Positions 1 through 7,717 are shown, counted from the first letter of the stretch. The stretch: 9,984 bases of DNA from SLRI01 sp964528705 (GCA_964528705.1 CAZGUW010000178.1:1-9984), one strand, 5' to 3'. The notes: generated from the letters alone by a model not told the origin. Made by a program: numbers and translations.

Positions 1-16
1 GAGATGGGACCCTGGG

Positions 17-40
17 GGGACTGTCCGCAAGGACAGTCCC
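17..40. repeat. Perfect 10-bp stem with GCAA tetraloop downstream of the ZorAB-like operon
   Basis: GGGACTGTCC (17-26) and GGACAGTCCC (31-40) are exact reverse complements separated by GCAA, a GNRA-type loop on the plus strand. It lies about 60 nt past the stop of the leftward OmpA-family gene, so it could end that transcript, but neither strand has a U-run after the stem. GGGGACAGTCCC-like stems recur in many genomes as dispersed palindromes, so a REP-like mobile repeat is an equally good reading. No other gene is supported in bases 1-100. Confidence 0.6.
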
Positions 41-100
41 TTCCCGTCGTGGATCTGGAGCATAGGCGCGTTTCTGGCCGCGCCGTCAACTTCATGCGCC

Positions 101-1000
101 TTACCGGGGCACGAAGCTCGACTCGAGCGTCTCCAGAAGCTCCGCCAGCGCCGCTGCATCTGGCCCGCGGCTGAGGAATCGCACGTCGATGCGTCGATTG
201 ACCCGCCGCGCCTCGTCGGTCTCTCCTGCCGCCACAGGTCGACGGGCCTCGTAGCCGCTCACCCCCAGCAACGCCGCCGCACCTCCGTTGAGAAGATCGT
301 CGAGGCGTGGCTCGGCCGCGATCAGGGCACGGTAGGTCGAGCGGCTGCGGGCCGCGGACAGGGCCCAGTTGTCGGGGAATGGTCCGCTGCGGATCGGTCG
401 GTCGTCGGTATGTCCCTCGATCAGCACGGTCTCAAGCACATCGTGCACCCCGGTCGGACAGCCCTCGGCTGCGGTCATCGCCGCGTAACATGGCAGATAG
501 CGCCACAGCACCTCGGCGAGCGCGCCGAGCGCGGCTCGCCCCGCCTCGCTCAGCTCCGCCTCGTTCGTGGCGAACAGCAACGACTCCGGGAGGCGAAGGA
601 TGCCATTCTCGACATCGATCTCGACCTCGAGGCCCCGCGCCGCGAGCGCCTCCCGGATAAGAACCAGGAGTTCGGCCCGCAGCGCGTCACGCGCGAGCAG
701 CTGACCGGTGATGCCAGCGAGGCGATCCCGTTCGACCAGGAGGCGATCGCGCTCGAGCGACAGGGCGGCGCGATCCCGCTCGAGCGCATTGCGTTGCGAG
801 GTCAGAGCGTCTTGCGTCGCTTCTGCCGCGTCCTCGGCGCTGCGGAAGTTGAGGGCGAAAGCCATGAGAATGATGATGAACAGGAAGAGCAGACCGACCA
901 TCAGGTCGCTCACCGAAACGAAGTAGCTTTCGTCTTCGGCGTGCCGGTCGCCGCCCTTCGCCGCACCGCCCCAGTTGCGTACCCAGCCACCCCCGTTCAC
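101..1000 (-). CDS. OmpA/MotB-family peptidoglycan-binding stator protein, ZorB-like
   Basis: 299 aa from a GTG start at 1000. The N-terminus is cytoplasmic and short. One membrane helix follows at about 33-51, preceded by Asp32 in SVSDLMVG, the place of the proton-carrying Asp of MotB and ZorB. Residues 54-105 are a charged heptad-like stretch with repeated ERDR units, probably a coiled coil. Residues 130-275 form an OmpA C-terminal domain, with EGHTDD at 195-200, NWALSAARS at 211-219 and RRVNRRID at 265-272, which bind the peptidoglycan stem peptide in this family. Cys171 and Cys181 sit close together in the periplasmic part and may form a disulfide. The gene starts 3 nt after the stop of the MotA/ExbB-like gene, so the two are surely co-translated and form one ion-driven inner-membrane complex. 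ZorB of Zorya defence is the closest match I recognise; a stand-alone stator-like pair of other function is possible. No strong Shine-Dalgarno is visible before the GTG. Confidence 0.85.
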   Translation of the reverse strand: MNGGGWVRNWGGAAKGGDRHAEDESYFVSVSDLMVGLLFLFIIILMAFALNFRSAEDAAEATQDALTSQRNALERDRAALSLERDRLLVERDRLAGITGQLLARDALRAELLVLIREALAARGLEVEIDVENGILRLPESLLFATNEAELSEAGRAALGALAEVLWRYLPCYAAMTAAEGCPTGVHDVLETVLIEGHTDDRPIRSGPFPDNWALSAARSRSTYRALIAAEPRLDDLLNGGAAALLGVSGYEARRPVAAGETDEARRVNRRIDVRFLSRGPDAAALAELLETLESSFVPR

Positions 1001-1003
1001 GGC

Positions 1004-2380
1004 TCAGTGACCCGCTCGCCGATCGGCATTCAAGTCCTGGAACGCCTCCTGCAGCGCCTGCCGCGCCTCCTTCAGGCCCGTATCGATGTCACCGAGCAGC
1101 TCATGGGCAGCCTCCGCGGCGGCAGGCTCGCCGATCTCGCCGAGGATTGTCTGGGCCACGCTGTTCAGCGTATGGCGGGCGTCGCGCACGCGATCGTGCG
1201 TCGACAGGAGAACCGCCTCGATCGCCGCCCGGTCGAGGGGCGGCCGGCCGCGCAGCCGGTCGAGACCGTCCTGCACGGCGACGGTCGCCTGATCCAGTCG
1301 ATGCAGCAGCTGGCGTATTGCCGGTGATGGCGTTCCCCTCACCGATGCCACGGTTTTTTCGTCCGGCGCCCGGGCGGGCGGGGAGGCCGGCGTTCGTTCG
1401 GTGCCCGGCCGGGGGCCCTCGGGCGACTCCGGAGCAGCAGGGGTCTCGGCACTGCCAGCCGCCCTGCGTGTGGCGAGATCGCCCACGGACCGTCCGGCGG
1501 CGACCAGCTCGCTGGCCACACGCTCGTCCAGCGTATCGAAGCGCCGCGCCACCCTTTCCAGCGCCGCCTTCAAGGGTCGGGTCGCGAGGGTCAGCTCGTC
1601 CGCCAGCCGCTCCTCGATGCCCTCCGGTGCACGGATGATCAGCGAACGGCCCATACGGGCGACGAGGCGGCCGATCTGCTGCGTCTCGCGAATCTGGTCG
1701 GCGAGCAGCGCCTCGGGCGTCAACGGCACGACACGAGCCTCGAGCAGCCGGCAGAACCGGCTAATCTCAGCCTGCACGGCATGCAGGTGCACCTTCTCAC
1801 GCCAGGAGAAGACGAGCGACGCGCCGAGCCCGGCGATCGAGGTCACGAACTTGAAGGTGGCAGCGGCGAGCAGCTCGCGCAGCGCCGCCTGCGCCTCGCG
1901 GACATCGTCGGCGGTCACGCCGCCGCTGGCGAAATGGAGTGCCGCGACAAGGCCGAGAAAGGTGAAGAGCAGCCCGAGACCGACGAGGATGTTCGGTACG
2001 GCCTGATAGAAGCGGAGGTTGATACCGACCCGGGCGAGGAGCGTGTCGTCGAACACCGCGTGCGGCGCGCGGGCCGAGCCGAGCGTCTTTTCGTTGCCGG
2101 GCACCGGGGTCAGCGTCGACGCATACGAGCGCCAGGCCTCGCCGAGAACGGGATCCTGCGCCAGCGCCTCGAACACGACCGGGAAGCGCTGGCGGAACGC
2201 GACAGTCCCCTCGCCGCGATCGAGCAGCTCGATCGCCCGGCCAAGCGCCCGGCGCAGGGGGCCCAGCCGCAGCAGGAAGGCCTGCAACAGCACCAGGGCC
2301 AGAAGCACGATCCCGCCGGCCAGAACCCAGGGCAGCCATGGCAGCGCCAGCACCCCGAAGACGCTGTCAATGACCTTCAT
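1004..2380 (-). CDS. MotA/TolQ/ExbB-type proton channel protein, ZorA-like
   Basis: 458 aa from ATG at 2380, with GAGGG 5 nt upstream (2386-2390). Membrane helices lie at about 14-38, 127-150 and 173-194. The second carries PNILVGLGLLFTFLGL (129-144), the Pro/Gly-rich signature seen in ZorA and related MotA/TolQ/ExbB proteins. After the third helix comes a cytoplasmic tail of about 260 residues: predicted helices (200-305), a Pro/Ala/Glu-rich linker (310-350), then more amphipathic helices to the end. Type I ZorA proteins have a much longer coiled tail (total near 700 aa), so this is a short-tailed form. It is the first gene of a two-gene operon with the OmpA-family gene. In Zorya, ZorA and ZorB form a proton-driven motor that signals phage attack to ZorC/D or ZorE; none of these is visible here. 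The membrane-channel call is firm; the defence role is inference. Confidence 0.8.
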   Translation of the reverse strand: MKVIDSVFGVLALPWLPWVLAGGIVLLALVLLQAFLLRLGPLRRALGRAIELLDRGEGTVAFRQRFPVVFEALAQDPVLGEAWRSYASTLTPVPGNEKTLGSARAPHAVFDDTLLARVGINLRFYQAVPNILVGLGLLFTFLGLVAALHFASGGVTADDVREAQAALRELLAAATFKFVTSIAGLGASLVFSWREKVHLHAVQAEISRFCRLLEARVVPLTPEALLADQIRETQQIGRLVARMGRSLIIRAPEGIEERLADELTLATRPLKAALERVARRFDTLDERVASELVAAGRSVGDLATRRAAGSAETPAAPESPEGPRPGTERTPASPPARAPDEKTVASVRGTPSPAIRQLLHRLDQATVAVQDGLDRLRGRPPLDRAAIEAVLLSTHDRVRDARHTLNSVAQTILGEIGEPAAAEAAHELLGDIDTGLKEARQALQEAFQDLNADRRAGH

Positions 2381-2645
2381 GCCGGCCCTCGCGCGCGGCC
2401 CGATGCGCAGGCAGCGCGCAGCCGGTTGTGGTAGGCTCGACTAGGCTGCATGCTCACAGATCGCCCAGTTGCGCCGGTGATCTGGCAGGAAACTCGCAGA
2501 AGTTGATTGATCTTAATGTGTGTTCACCTAAAACTTGCTGCGCCAACCGACCTTGCCTAGTCTGGCTGTGGCACGGTTAAGCCTTCGGATCGGGCGGATC
2601 CGGCACGGTCCCCAGCGACCCGTGACAAGCGACAAGTGATAGTCC
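2381..2645. promoter_or_regulatory. Divergent intergenic region between ZorA-like gene and DSF-regulator gene
   Basis: These 265 bases separate two divergent operons and must carry both promoters. A stretch around 2500-2540 is less GC-rich than the flanks. A reasonable rightward promoter is listed separately. I could not find a convincing leftward promoter for the ZorA-like gene. No ORF with coding character is seen here. Confidence 0.6.
2535..2563 (+). promoter_or_regulatory. Candidate sigma-70 promoter for the response regulator gene
   Basis: TTGCTG (2535-2540) and TAGTCT (2558-2563) are spaced by exactly 17 nt, and would start transcription near 2570, giving a leader of about 75 nt before the ATG at 2646. 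The match to TTGACA/TATAAT is only moderate and was found by eye. Confidence 0.35.
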
Positions 2646-4820
2646 ATGGCAAAAGTTGTGGTCATCGATGATCGGGTAACGAACCGCAACATTCTTACGC
2701 GGCTCGCGCTGTCGGTCGAGGAAGGCCTGCAGGTGCAGTCGTTCGCCAGCCCGATCGAAGCGCTCACGAGACTGCAGGCTGCCAATCCGCCGGACCTGAT
2801 CATTACCGACTACAACATGCCGGAAATGGACGGCGCCACATTCATCGAGACGCTCCGCGAGCAACGTGCTTTCGCGGATGTACCGATCGTCGTCGTCACA
2901 GTCTACGAGGATCGCGATTTCTGCTATCGGGCGCTCGATGCCGGCGCCACCGATTTTCTCTTGAGCCCCGTCGACCACCTCGAGTTTCGCGCCCGCGCCC
3001 GCAACCTCCTGACCATGCGCCGCCAGCAGCGAATGCTGGCGAGACGCGCCGCCGATCTCGAACAGGCCCTGCAGGAGCAGCAGGGTCCGGCCTTCGACAA
3101 TCCGGCGGCCCGCCTGCAGGCTTTTCTCGATCGGGTGCCGCTGGCGGTTTCCGCCGTCGATCGGTTCGGTCGTCTCGCCATGGTCAACACCGCCCACGAG
3201 GAGCTGTTCGCTGCCCGGCGCGACGACCTGATCGGCAAGACCCTGATCGAGGCGTTCGGCGAGGCCTACGCCACCCGCCACACCGTGCTCGACGAGAAGG
3301 TCCTCGAGAGCGGCCAGCCGCTCGGCTCGCCGCGCCAGGAAGTGCTGATCACCGGCGGACGCGAGCGCGATCTGGTCAGCGTCAAGGCACCCGTGCTCGA
3401 CGAGGCCGGCGAGGTGGACGGGGTGATCACCTTCGCCCTCGACGTCAGCGAACTGCGGGTCGATCGGACGACGACCGATCTCGCGGTGCGCACCGACCAG
3501 CTCACCGGGCTGATCTCGGCCTCGGCCTTCGAGGAGCGCGCCGAGCAGGAACTGGCCCGGGCACGTCGGCAGAACGAGACGCTGGCCATCCTCGTCCTCG
3601 ACATGGACCGTTTCAAGACCATCAACGAGGCGTTCGGCAACAGCTTCGGCGATCGATTGATGCGGGCGGTCGCCGGCCGGCTCGCCGGCCGCCTGCGCGA
3701 AACCGACTGCATCGCCCGGTTGCGCTCCGACGAGTTCGCTATCCTGCAACCGGCCCTCAAGCGCCCGGACGATTCGGCCGAGCTCGCCCGTCGTCTGGGA
3801 GACGCTTTCGCCGAGCCCTTCGTCATCGAGAACGAGGAGGTGCACGTCAGCGCCAGCGTCGGCATCACGCTCTTCCCCGCGGATGGCAAGTCGGTGAGCG
3901 CGCTGCTCAAGAACGCCGATCTCGCGATGTATCGGGCGAAGGCCTCGGGCCGTGACGCCTACCGGTTCTTCGCCGCCGAGATGAACCTCGCGGCACGTCG
4001 CGCCGTCACGCTGGAGCGTGAGCTCCGCCAGGCGCTCGCCGGTGAGCAGTTCCTGGTCTACTACCAGCCGCAAATCGAGCTCGCCAGCGGCCGCATCGTC
4101 GGCATGGAAGCCCTGGTCCGCTGGAATCACCCGCATCGCGGTATCGTCCGGCCGGGCGAGTTCATTGGTCTCGCCGAGGATATCGGGCTGATTGCGCCGT
4201 TGACCGCCTGGGTGCTCAGGACCGCCTGCCTGCAGCATCGCACCTGGTGCGACAAGGGGCTGCTCGGCATGCAGCTCTCGGTCAATCTTTCTCCTGTCCA
4301 GTTCCGCGAGCGCGGCGTCGAGCTGATGATCGAGCGTATCCTCAAGGAGACCGGGGTGACACCCTCGATGCTCGATATCGAGCTCACCGAGAACGCGGTG
4401 ATCGAGAACAGCCAGACTGCGACGGCATCGCTCAAGTATCTGAACGAGCTCGGAGTGACTCTGTCGATCGATGATTTCGGCACAGGCTACTCGTCTCCTT
4501 CCTACGTCAAGCGGCTCCCGGTGCAGCGGCTCAAGATCGACCAGAGCTTCGTCCAGAACCTCGAGAAGGGCTCGTCGGACGAGGTCATCGTCCGGGCCAT
4601 CGTGAATCTCGGCCACAGCCTCGGCCTCAGGGTGATCGGCGAGGGCGTCGAGACGGAAGGACAGCACCGCCGGTTGCAGCGCCTCGGCTGCGACGAGGTG
4701 CAGGGTGACTTCATCTGCCCGGCGTTGAGTGTCGCCGAGTTCGAGCGCCGGTTGGCGCTCCGCCAGCTCAACGCCGCCATTGACGGCGAGGCCGCCGATT
4801 CGCTGGCCGGCATCGATTGA
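2646..4820 (+). CDS. Response regulator with REC-PAS-GGDEF-EAL domains, in the rpfG position
   Basis: 724 aa, cytoplasmic, with no membrane segment. REC at 1-122: acidic Asp8/Asp9, phospho-acceptor Asp55 in TDYNMP, Thr85; the usual Lys is Ser107 (LLSPVD). The wording of this REC (TDYNMPEMDG, DAGATDF) is RpfG-like. PAS at about 155-270. GGDEF at about 280-445: the signature is R360-S-D-E-F, so cyclase activity is doubtful, though an RxxD inhibitory site (R351-D354) sits five residues before it. EAL at about 455-705: E488-A-L, Asn547, Glu579, Asp609/Asp610, Lys630, Glu666 and Gln686 all present, so c-di-GMP phosphodiesterase activity is likely. Leu is replaced by Pro in GTGYSSP (618). The rpfC-type kinase follows after 137 nt on the same strand and is the obvious phosphodonor. 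The Shine-Dalgarno before the ATG is weak (AAGTGA). It is not RpfG, which ends in HD-GYP. Confidence 0.93.
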   Translation: MAKVVVIDDRVTNRNILTRLALSVEEGLQVQSFASPIEALTRLQAANPPDLIITDYNMPEMDGATFIETLREQRAFADVPIVVVTVYEDRDFCYRALDAGATDFLLSPVDHLEFRARARNLLTMRRQQRMLARRAADLEQALQEQQGPAFDNPAARLQAFLDRVPLAVSAVDRFGRLAMVNTAHEELFAARRDDLIGKTLIEAFGEAYATRHTVLDEKVLESGQPLGSPRQEVLITGGRERDLVSVKAPVLDEAGEVDGVITFALDVSELRVDRTTTDLAVRTDQLTGLISASAFEERAEQELARARRQNETLAILVLDMDRFKTINEAFGNSFGDRLMRAVAGRLAGRLRETDCIARLRSDEFAILQPALKRPDDSAELARRLGDAFAEPFVIENEEVHVSASVGITLFPADGKSVSALLKNADLAMYRAKASGRDAYRFFAAEMNLAARRAVTLERELRQALAGEQFLVYYQPQIELASGRIVGMEALVRWNHPHRGIVRPGEFIGLAEDIGLIAPLTAWVLRTACLQHRTWCDKGLLGMQLSVNLSPVQFRERGVELMIERILKETGVTPSMLDIELTENAVIENSQTATASLKYLNELGVTLSIDDFGTGYSSPSYVKRLPVQRLKIDQSFVQNLEKGSSDEVIVRAIVNLGHSLGLRVIGEGVETEGQHRRLQRLGCDEVQGDFICPALSVAEFERRLALRQLNAAIDGEAADSLAGID

Positions 4821-4839
4821 CGCGGAAGGGTGCCGGGGT

Positions 4840-4864
4840 GATCGTGCCGGTGGAAAGCACGATC
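4840..4864 (+). other. Intergenic hairpin between regulator and kinase genes (first)
   Basis: GATCGTGC (4840-4847) pairs exactly with GCACGATC (4857-4864) around a 9-nt loop, 20 nt after the regulator stop. No U-run follows, so it is not a canonical terminator. It could reduce read-through or stabilise the upstream message if the two genes are co-transcribed. Confidence 0.35.
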
Positions 4865-4894
4865 CGGATCGGGTGTTTCTCGTCGCCAGGCGAT

Positions 4895-4918
4895 CGACCG
4901 TAGTCGCAGCGACGGTCG
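4895..4918 (+). other. Intergenic inverted repeat between regulator and kinase genes (second)
   Basis: CGACCGT (4895-4901) and ACGGTCG (4912-4918) are exact reverse complements, 10 nt apart. This is the second inverted repeat in a 137-nt gap. With GC this high, a 7-bp repeat can arise by chance, so it is weak on its own. Confidence 0.25.
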
Positions 4919-4957
4919 CGCCGGAGTGACCGTGGACCTGCTGCGAATGAGCGAGGC

Positions 4958-7582
4958 ATGAGGCTGGTCGAGGAGTTGCGCAGAGCCTGGGAGGGGCTGC
5001 ACCGCCGACTCGCGGGCCGCACCGACAGTGAGCACGAGCAGATCATCATCCGCATCGTGATCACCACGGCCATGTTCCTCTACATCATCTCCGTCGATCA
5101 CGACGCCGAGGACGCGGCCCGGATCATTCGCGACAGCGCCCTGATCTACGCCTTCGCGGCGACCGCCTCTCTGGGCCTGCTCGTCCACCTGCTGGCCCGC
5201 CCGCGCATCAGCCCGGCACGACGCTTCTGTGGCATCGTCACAGATGCCATCGGCGTCAATGGCGCCATGTTCGCCGGTGGCGAGGCCGCCATGCTGTTTT
5301 TCCCGTTGCTGCTCTGGTCGATTCTCGGGCACGGCTTCCGCTACGGCCGGCTGTACCTCGCCGTTTCAGCGGTGCTGAGCGCGGTGCTGTTCATTCCTGT
5401 GGTGAGCCTGTCGCCGGCCTGGCACGGCCTCGCCGTGCTCGATGTCGGGCTCGTCCTTTCGCTCGTCATGCTGCCCGGCTACTTCGCCGTGCTGCTCGGC
5501 AAGCTCGAGGGTGCCGTGCACAGGGCCGAGGACGCCAGCCGGGCCAAGAGTCGCTTTCTCGCCACGATGAGCCATGAGTTCCGCACGCCGCTGAACGCGG
5601 TGATCGGCATGACCGACCTGCTGCGCACCACACCGCTCGAGGCGGAGCAGCGCGACATGGTGGCAACCACGCGAAGCGCCGCCCACAGCCTCCTGGCCCT
5701 CGTCAATGATGTGCTCGACATCGCCAAGATCGAGGCCGGGCGCTTCGTCGTCGACGAGGAGCCGTTCGACCTGCATCGCCAACTCGCGTCGCTGCGCCGG
5801 ATGCTCTATCATGAGGCGCAGGCGAAGGGCCTATATCTGCGGCTTCGGCTCGACCCGCGCATCCCACCGACGCTGATCGGCGGCCGCGGTCCCCTGCACC
5901 AGATCCTCGTCAATCTCACCGCCAACGCGATCAAGTTCACCAACGAGGGCGGCGTGCTGCTCGACGTCCGCTCGCTCGGCAGCGAGCCCAATCGCCCGCG
6001 CCTGCGTTTCGAGGTCCACGACACCGGCATCGGCATCCCCGCGGAGGCCCAGCAGAGGATCTTCGAGAGCTTCGGCCAGGCCGAGGGGGATACCTTGCGA
6101 CGGTTCGGCGGGACCGGTCTCGGCCTCTCCATCGCCAAGGAGCTGACCGAGCTGATGAAGGGCACGATCGGCGTCGTCAGCGCACCAGGCCAGGGCTCGA
6201 GCTTCTGGGTCGAGCTCACGCTGCGTCACGACCCGATGGATAGCGAGACCGAGGATCCCGAAGCAGGCCGTGGTGCAAGCCAGCGGGCAGAAGTCGTGGT
6301 CCTTGGTGGCCAGGCAGCATCGGCCCGGGCGATGGCGAGGCTGGGGCGTATCGCCATCAGGGCCATTGCCGAACCCGACATCGCCGCGGCGGTCGACCAG
6401 GCCGCATCGAGCTCCAACCCGACCGCCATTCTCGTGGTCGAGGCCGATCCACCCGTCGACGTCGAGGCACTGGTCGACGCACTCGACCAGCGTCGTCCGA
6501 ACGAGCCGGTCGACGTCGTGACGCTGCTGGAGCGTCGGCGCGAGCATCTTGCAACCAGCCTCGCCGACCTCGCCGAGGTGGATGGCGACACGAGTCTCCA
6601 ACGCGCCTTGCGCGCGGCCCTCGTTGTCGACGAGCAGCTGCTTGGTGTGACCGACAGCGAGAGTTTGCGGGCGCAAACCGCGTCGAGCATTCTGCTGGTC
6701 GAGGACAACCGAACCAACCAGCACGTGATCGGCAAGATCCTCGAGCATGCCGGCCATGAGGTGACCGTTGCCGACAGCGGCGAAGAATGTGTCGAGCTCA
6801 TGGAAGCAAATGCTTACGACATCGTTCTGCTCGATCTCAACATGCCTGGCATGAGCGGCTTCAACACGCTGAAGATGCTGCGCTTCATGCTGCCGATCCC
6901 GGACCTTCCACCGATCGTGGCGCTAACGGCCGATGCGACTGCAGAGACGCGCGACGCGGCGATGGCGCTCGGCTTTTCCGCCTACCTCACCAAGCCGATC
7001 GAGACGCTGCACATGCTCGCGACCATCGACCGGCTGGCCGGCCAGCAAACACGACGTGGCACCAAGGACCTGCCGCCACAGCCGGCCACGGTGGTGCAAC
7101 TGCCCGAGGCAGCTGAGCGGGCTGCGCTGGCGCGCGCCGCAGGCCGGTCACCGATCGACGTGGCGCCGGAGCTGTCGCCGCAGGCTGCGGCCACAACGCG
7201 GTCGGGCGTGCTCGACGCACGCAAGATCGACACGTTGCTGGAACTCGATGCCGGCGACGGCTTCTTCGCACAGGTGGTCGACGATTATCTGCTCGACGTG
7301 ACACAACTGGAGAAGGAGCTGCACGAGGCGGTGGCGCAGGGGAATGCCCGAGCGTTTCGGGATGCGGCACATGCATTGAAGAGCAGCTCGGCACATATCG
7401 GTGCGCAGGCGGTCTTCGAATTCTGTGTGGGTCTGCGGCACCTCGACGACCACGCACTGCTCATGCGCGCATCCGGCGACCTGGAGCTGTTGCGCGGAGA
7501 AATCGAGCGGGCCCGAGCAGGACTGCTGCAGTGTAAAGAGCGAGCCCGTGGAGCGCCGTCGTCGCGTCGAGAAATCGGCTAG
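4958..7582 (+). CDS. rpfC: RpfC-type DSF-sensing hybrid histidine kinase
   Basis: 874 aa inner-membrane sensor that autophosphorylates on His and relays to a response regulator. Residues 20-28 (GRTDSEHEQ) just before the first helix match the Xanthomonas RpfC juxtamembrane segment GRADSEHEQ reported to bind DSF; equivalents are Arg21, Asp23, Ser24, Glu25 and Gln28. About five helices follow (31-46, 61-80, 100-122, 131-151, 160-182). HisKA: SHEFRTPLN with His206. HATPase: N-box Asn323, DTGIGIP (355-361), FGGTGLGL (383-390). Residues 445-560 look like a degenerate receiver. The true REC spans about 577-695 with Asp583, phospho-Asp626 and Lys679. HPt at about 753-855 has His805 in AAHALKSSS. Domain order equals Xanthomonas RpfC; length is somewhat greater. 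It follows the REC-PAS-GGDEF-EAL gene and faces rpfF, as in Xanthomonas. ATG at 4958 is preceded by GCGAGG very close by, so the ribosome site is modest, but the conserved N-terminus supports this start. Confidence 0.93.
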   Translation: MRLVEELRRAWEGLHRRLAGRTDSEHEQIIIRIVITTAMFLYIISVDHDAEDAARIIRDSALIYAFAATASLGLLVHLLARPRISPARRFCGIVTDAIGVNGAMFAGGEAAMLFFPLLLWSILGHGFRYGRLYLAVSAVLSAVLFIPVVSLSPAWHGLAVLDVGLVLSLVMLPGYFAVLLGKLEGAVHRAEDASRAKSRFLATMSHEFRTPLNAVIGMTDLLRTTPLEAEQRDMVATTRSAAHSLLALVNDVLDIAKIEAGRFVVDEEPFDLHRQLASLRRMLYHEAQAKGLYLRLRLDPRIPPTLIGGRGPLHQILVNLTANAIKFTNEGGVLLDVRSLGSEPNRPRLRFEVHDTGIGIPAEAQQRIFESFGQAEGDTLRRFGGTGLGLSIAKELTELMKGTIGVVSAPGQGSSFWVELTLRHDPMDSETEDPEAGRGASQRAEVVVLGGQAASARAMARLGRIAIRAIAEPDIAAAVDQAASSSNPTAILVVEADPPVDVEALVDALDQRRPNEPVDVVTLLERRREHLATSLADLAEVDGDTSLQRALRAALVVDEQLLGVTDSESLRAQTASSILLVEDNRTNQHVIGKILEHAGHEVTVADSGEECVELMEANAYDIVLLDLNMPGMSGFNTLKMLRFMLPIPDLPPIVALTADATAETRDAAMALGFSAYLTKPIETLHMLATIDRLAGQQTRRGTKDLPPQPATVVQLPEAAERAALARAAGRSPIDVAPELSPQAAATTRSGVLDARKIDTLLELDAGDGFFAQVVDDYLLDVTQLEKELHEAVAQGNARAFRDAAHALKSSSAHIGAQAVFEFCVGLRHLDDHALLMRASGDLELLRGEIERARAGLLQCKERARGAPSSRREIG

Positions 7583-7679
7583 CGCCCGGCAGCATCGTGT
7601 TCACCAGATGCCCGACGGCGAGCTCGATGCCGGCGCAGAGCAGGCGTTCCGGGGCGATGGTGGATCCGAGAGCCGACAT
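7461..7679 (-). CDS. Possible small protein antisense to the rpfC 3' end
   Basis: A 72-codon frame starts with ATG at 7679 behind GGAGGT (7685-7690) at 5-nt spacing, one of the best ribosome sites in the window. The first about 32 codons lie in the gap between rpfC and rpfF; the rest is antisense to the rpfC HPt region and may be open by chance. The peptide starts MSALGSTIAPERLLCAGIEL and has moderately hydrophobic stretches but no family I recognise. It could be a real small gene downstream of rpfF, or the surviving 5' end of a gene cut off when the rpfC end was joined here. Confidence 0.2.
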   Translation of the reverse strand: MSALGSTIAPERLLCAGIELAVGHLVNTMLPGASRFLDATTALHGLALYTAAVLLGPARFLRATAPGRRMRA

Positions 7680-7717
7680 GACCGACCTCCATGATGCCGT
7701 GAGGGGTGCGTGAGCCG

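Noticed and set aside
2577..4667. A 696-codon open frame on the minus strand opposite the regulator gene
   Set aside because: It mirrors a gene with all expected domain motifs on the plus strand; its His/Asp/Glu/Leu-rich sequence is typical of an antisense frame in GC-rich DNA and has no recognisable domain.
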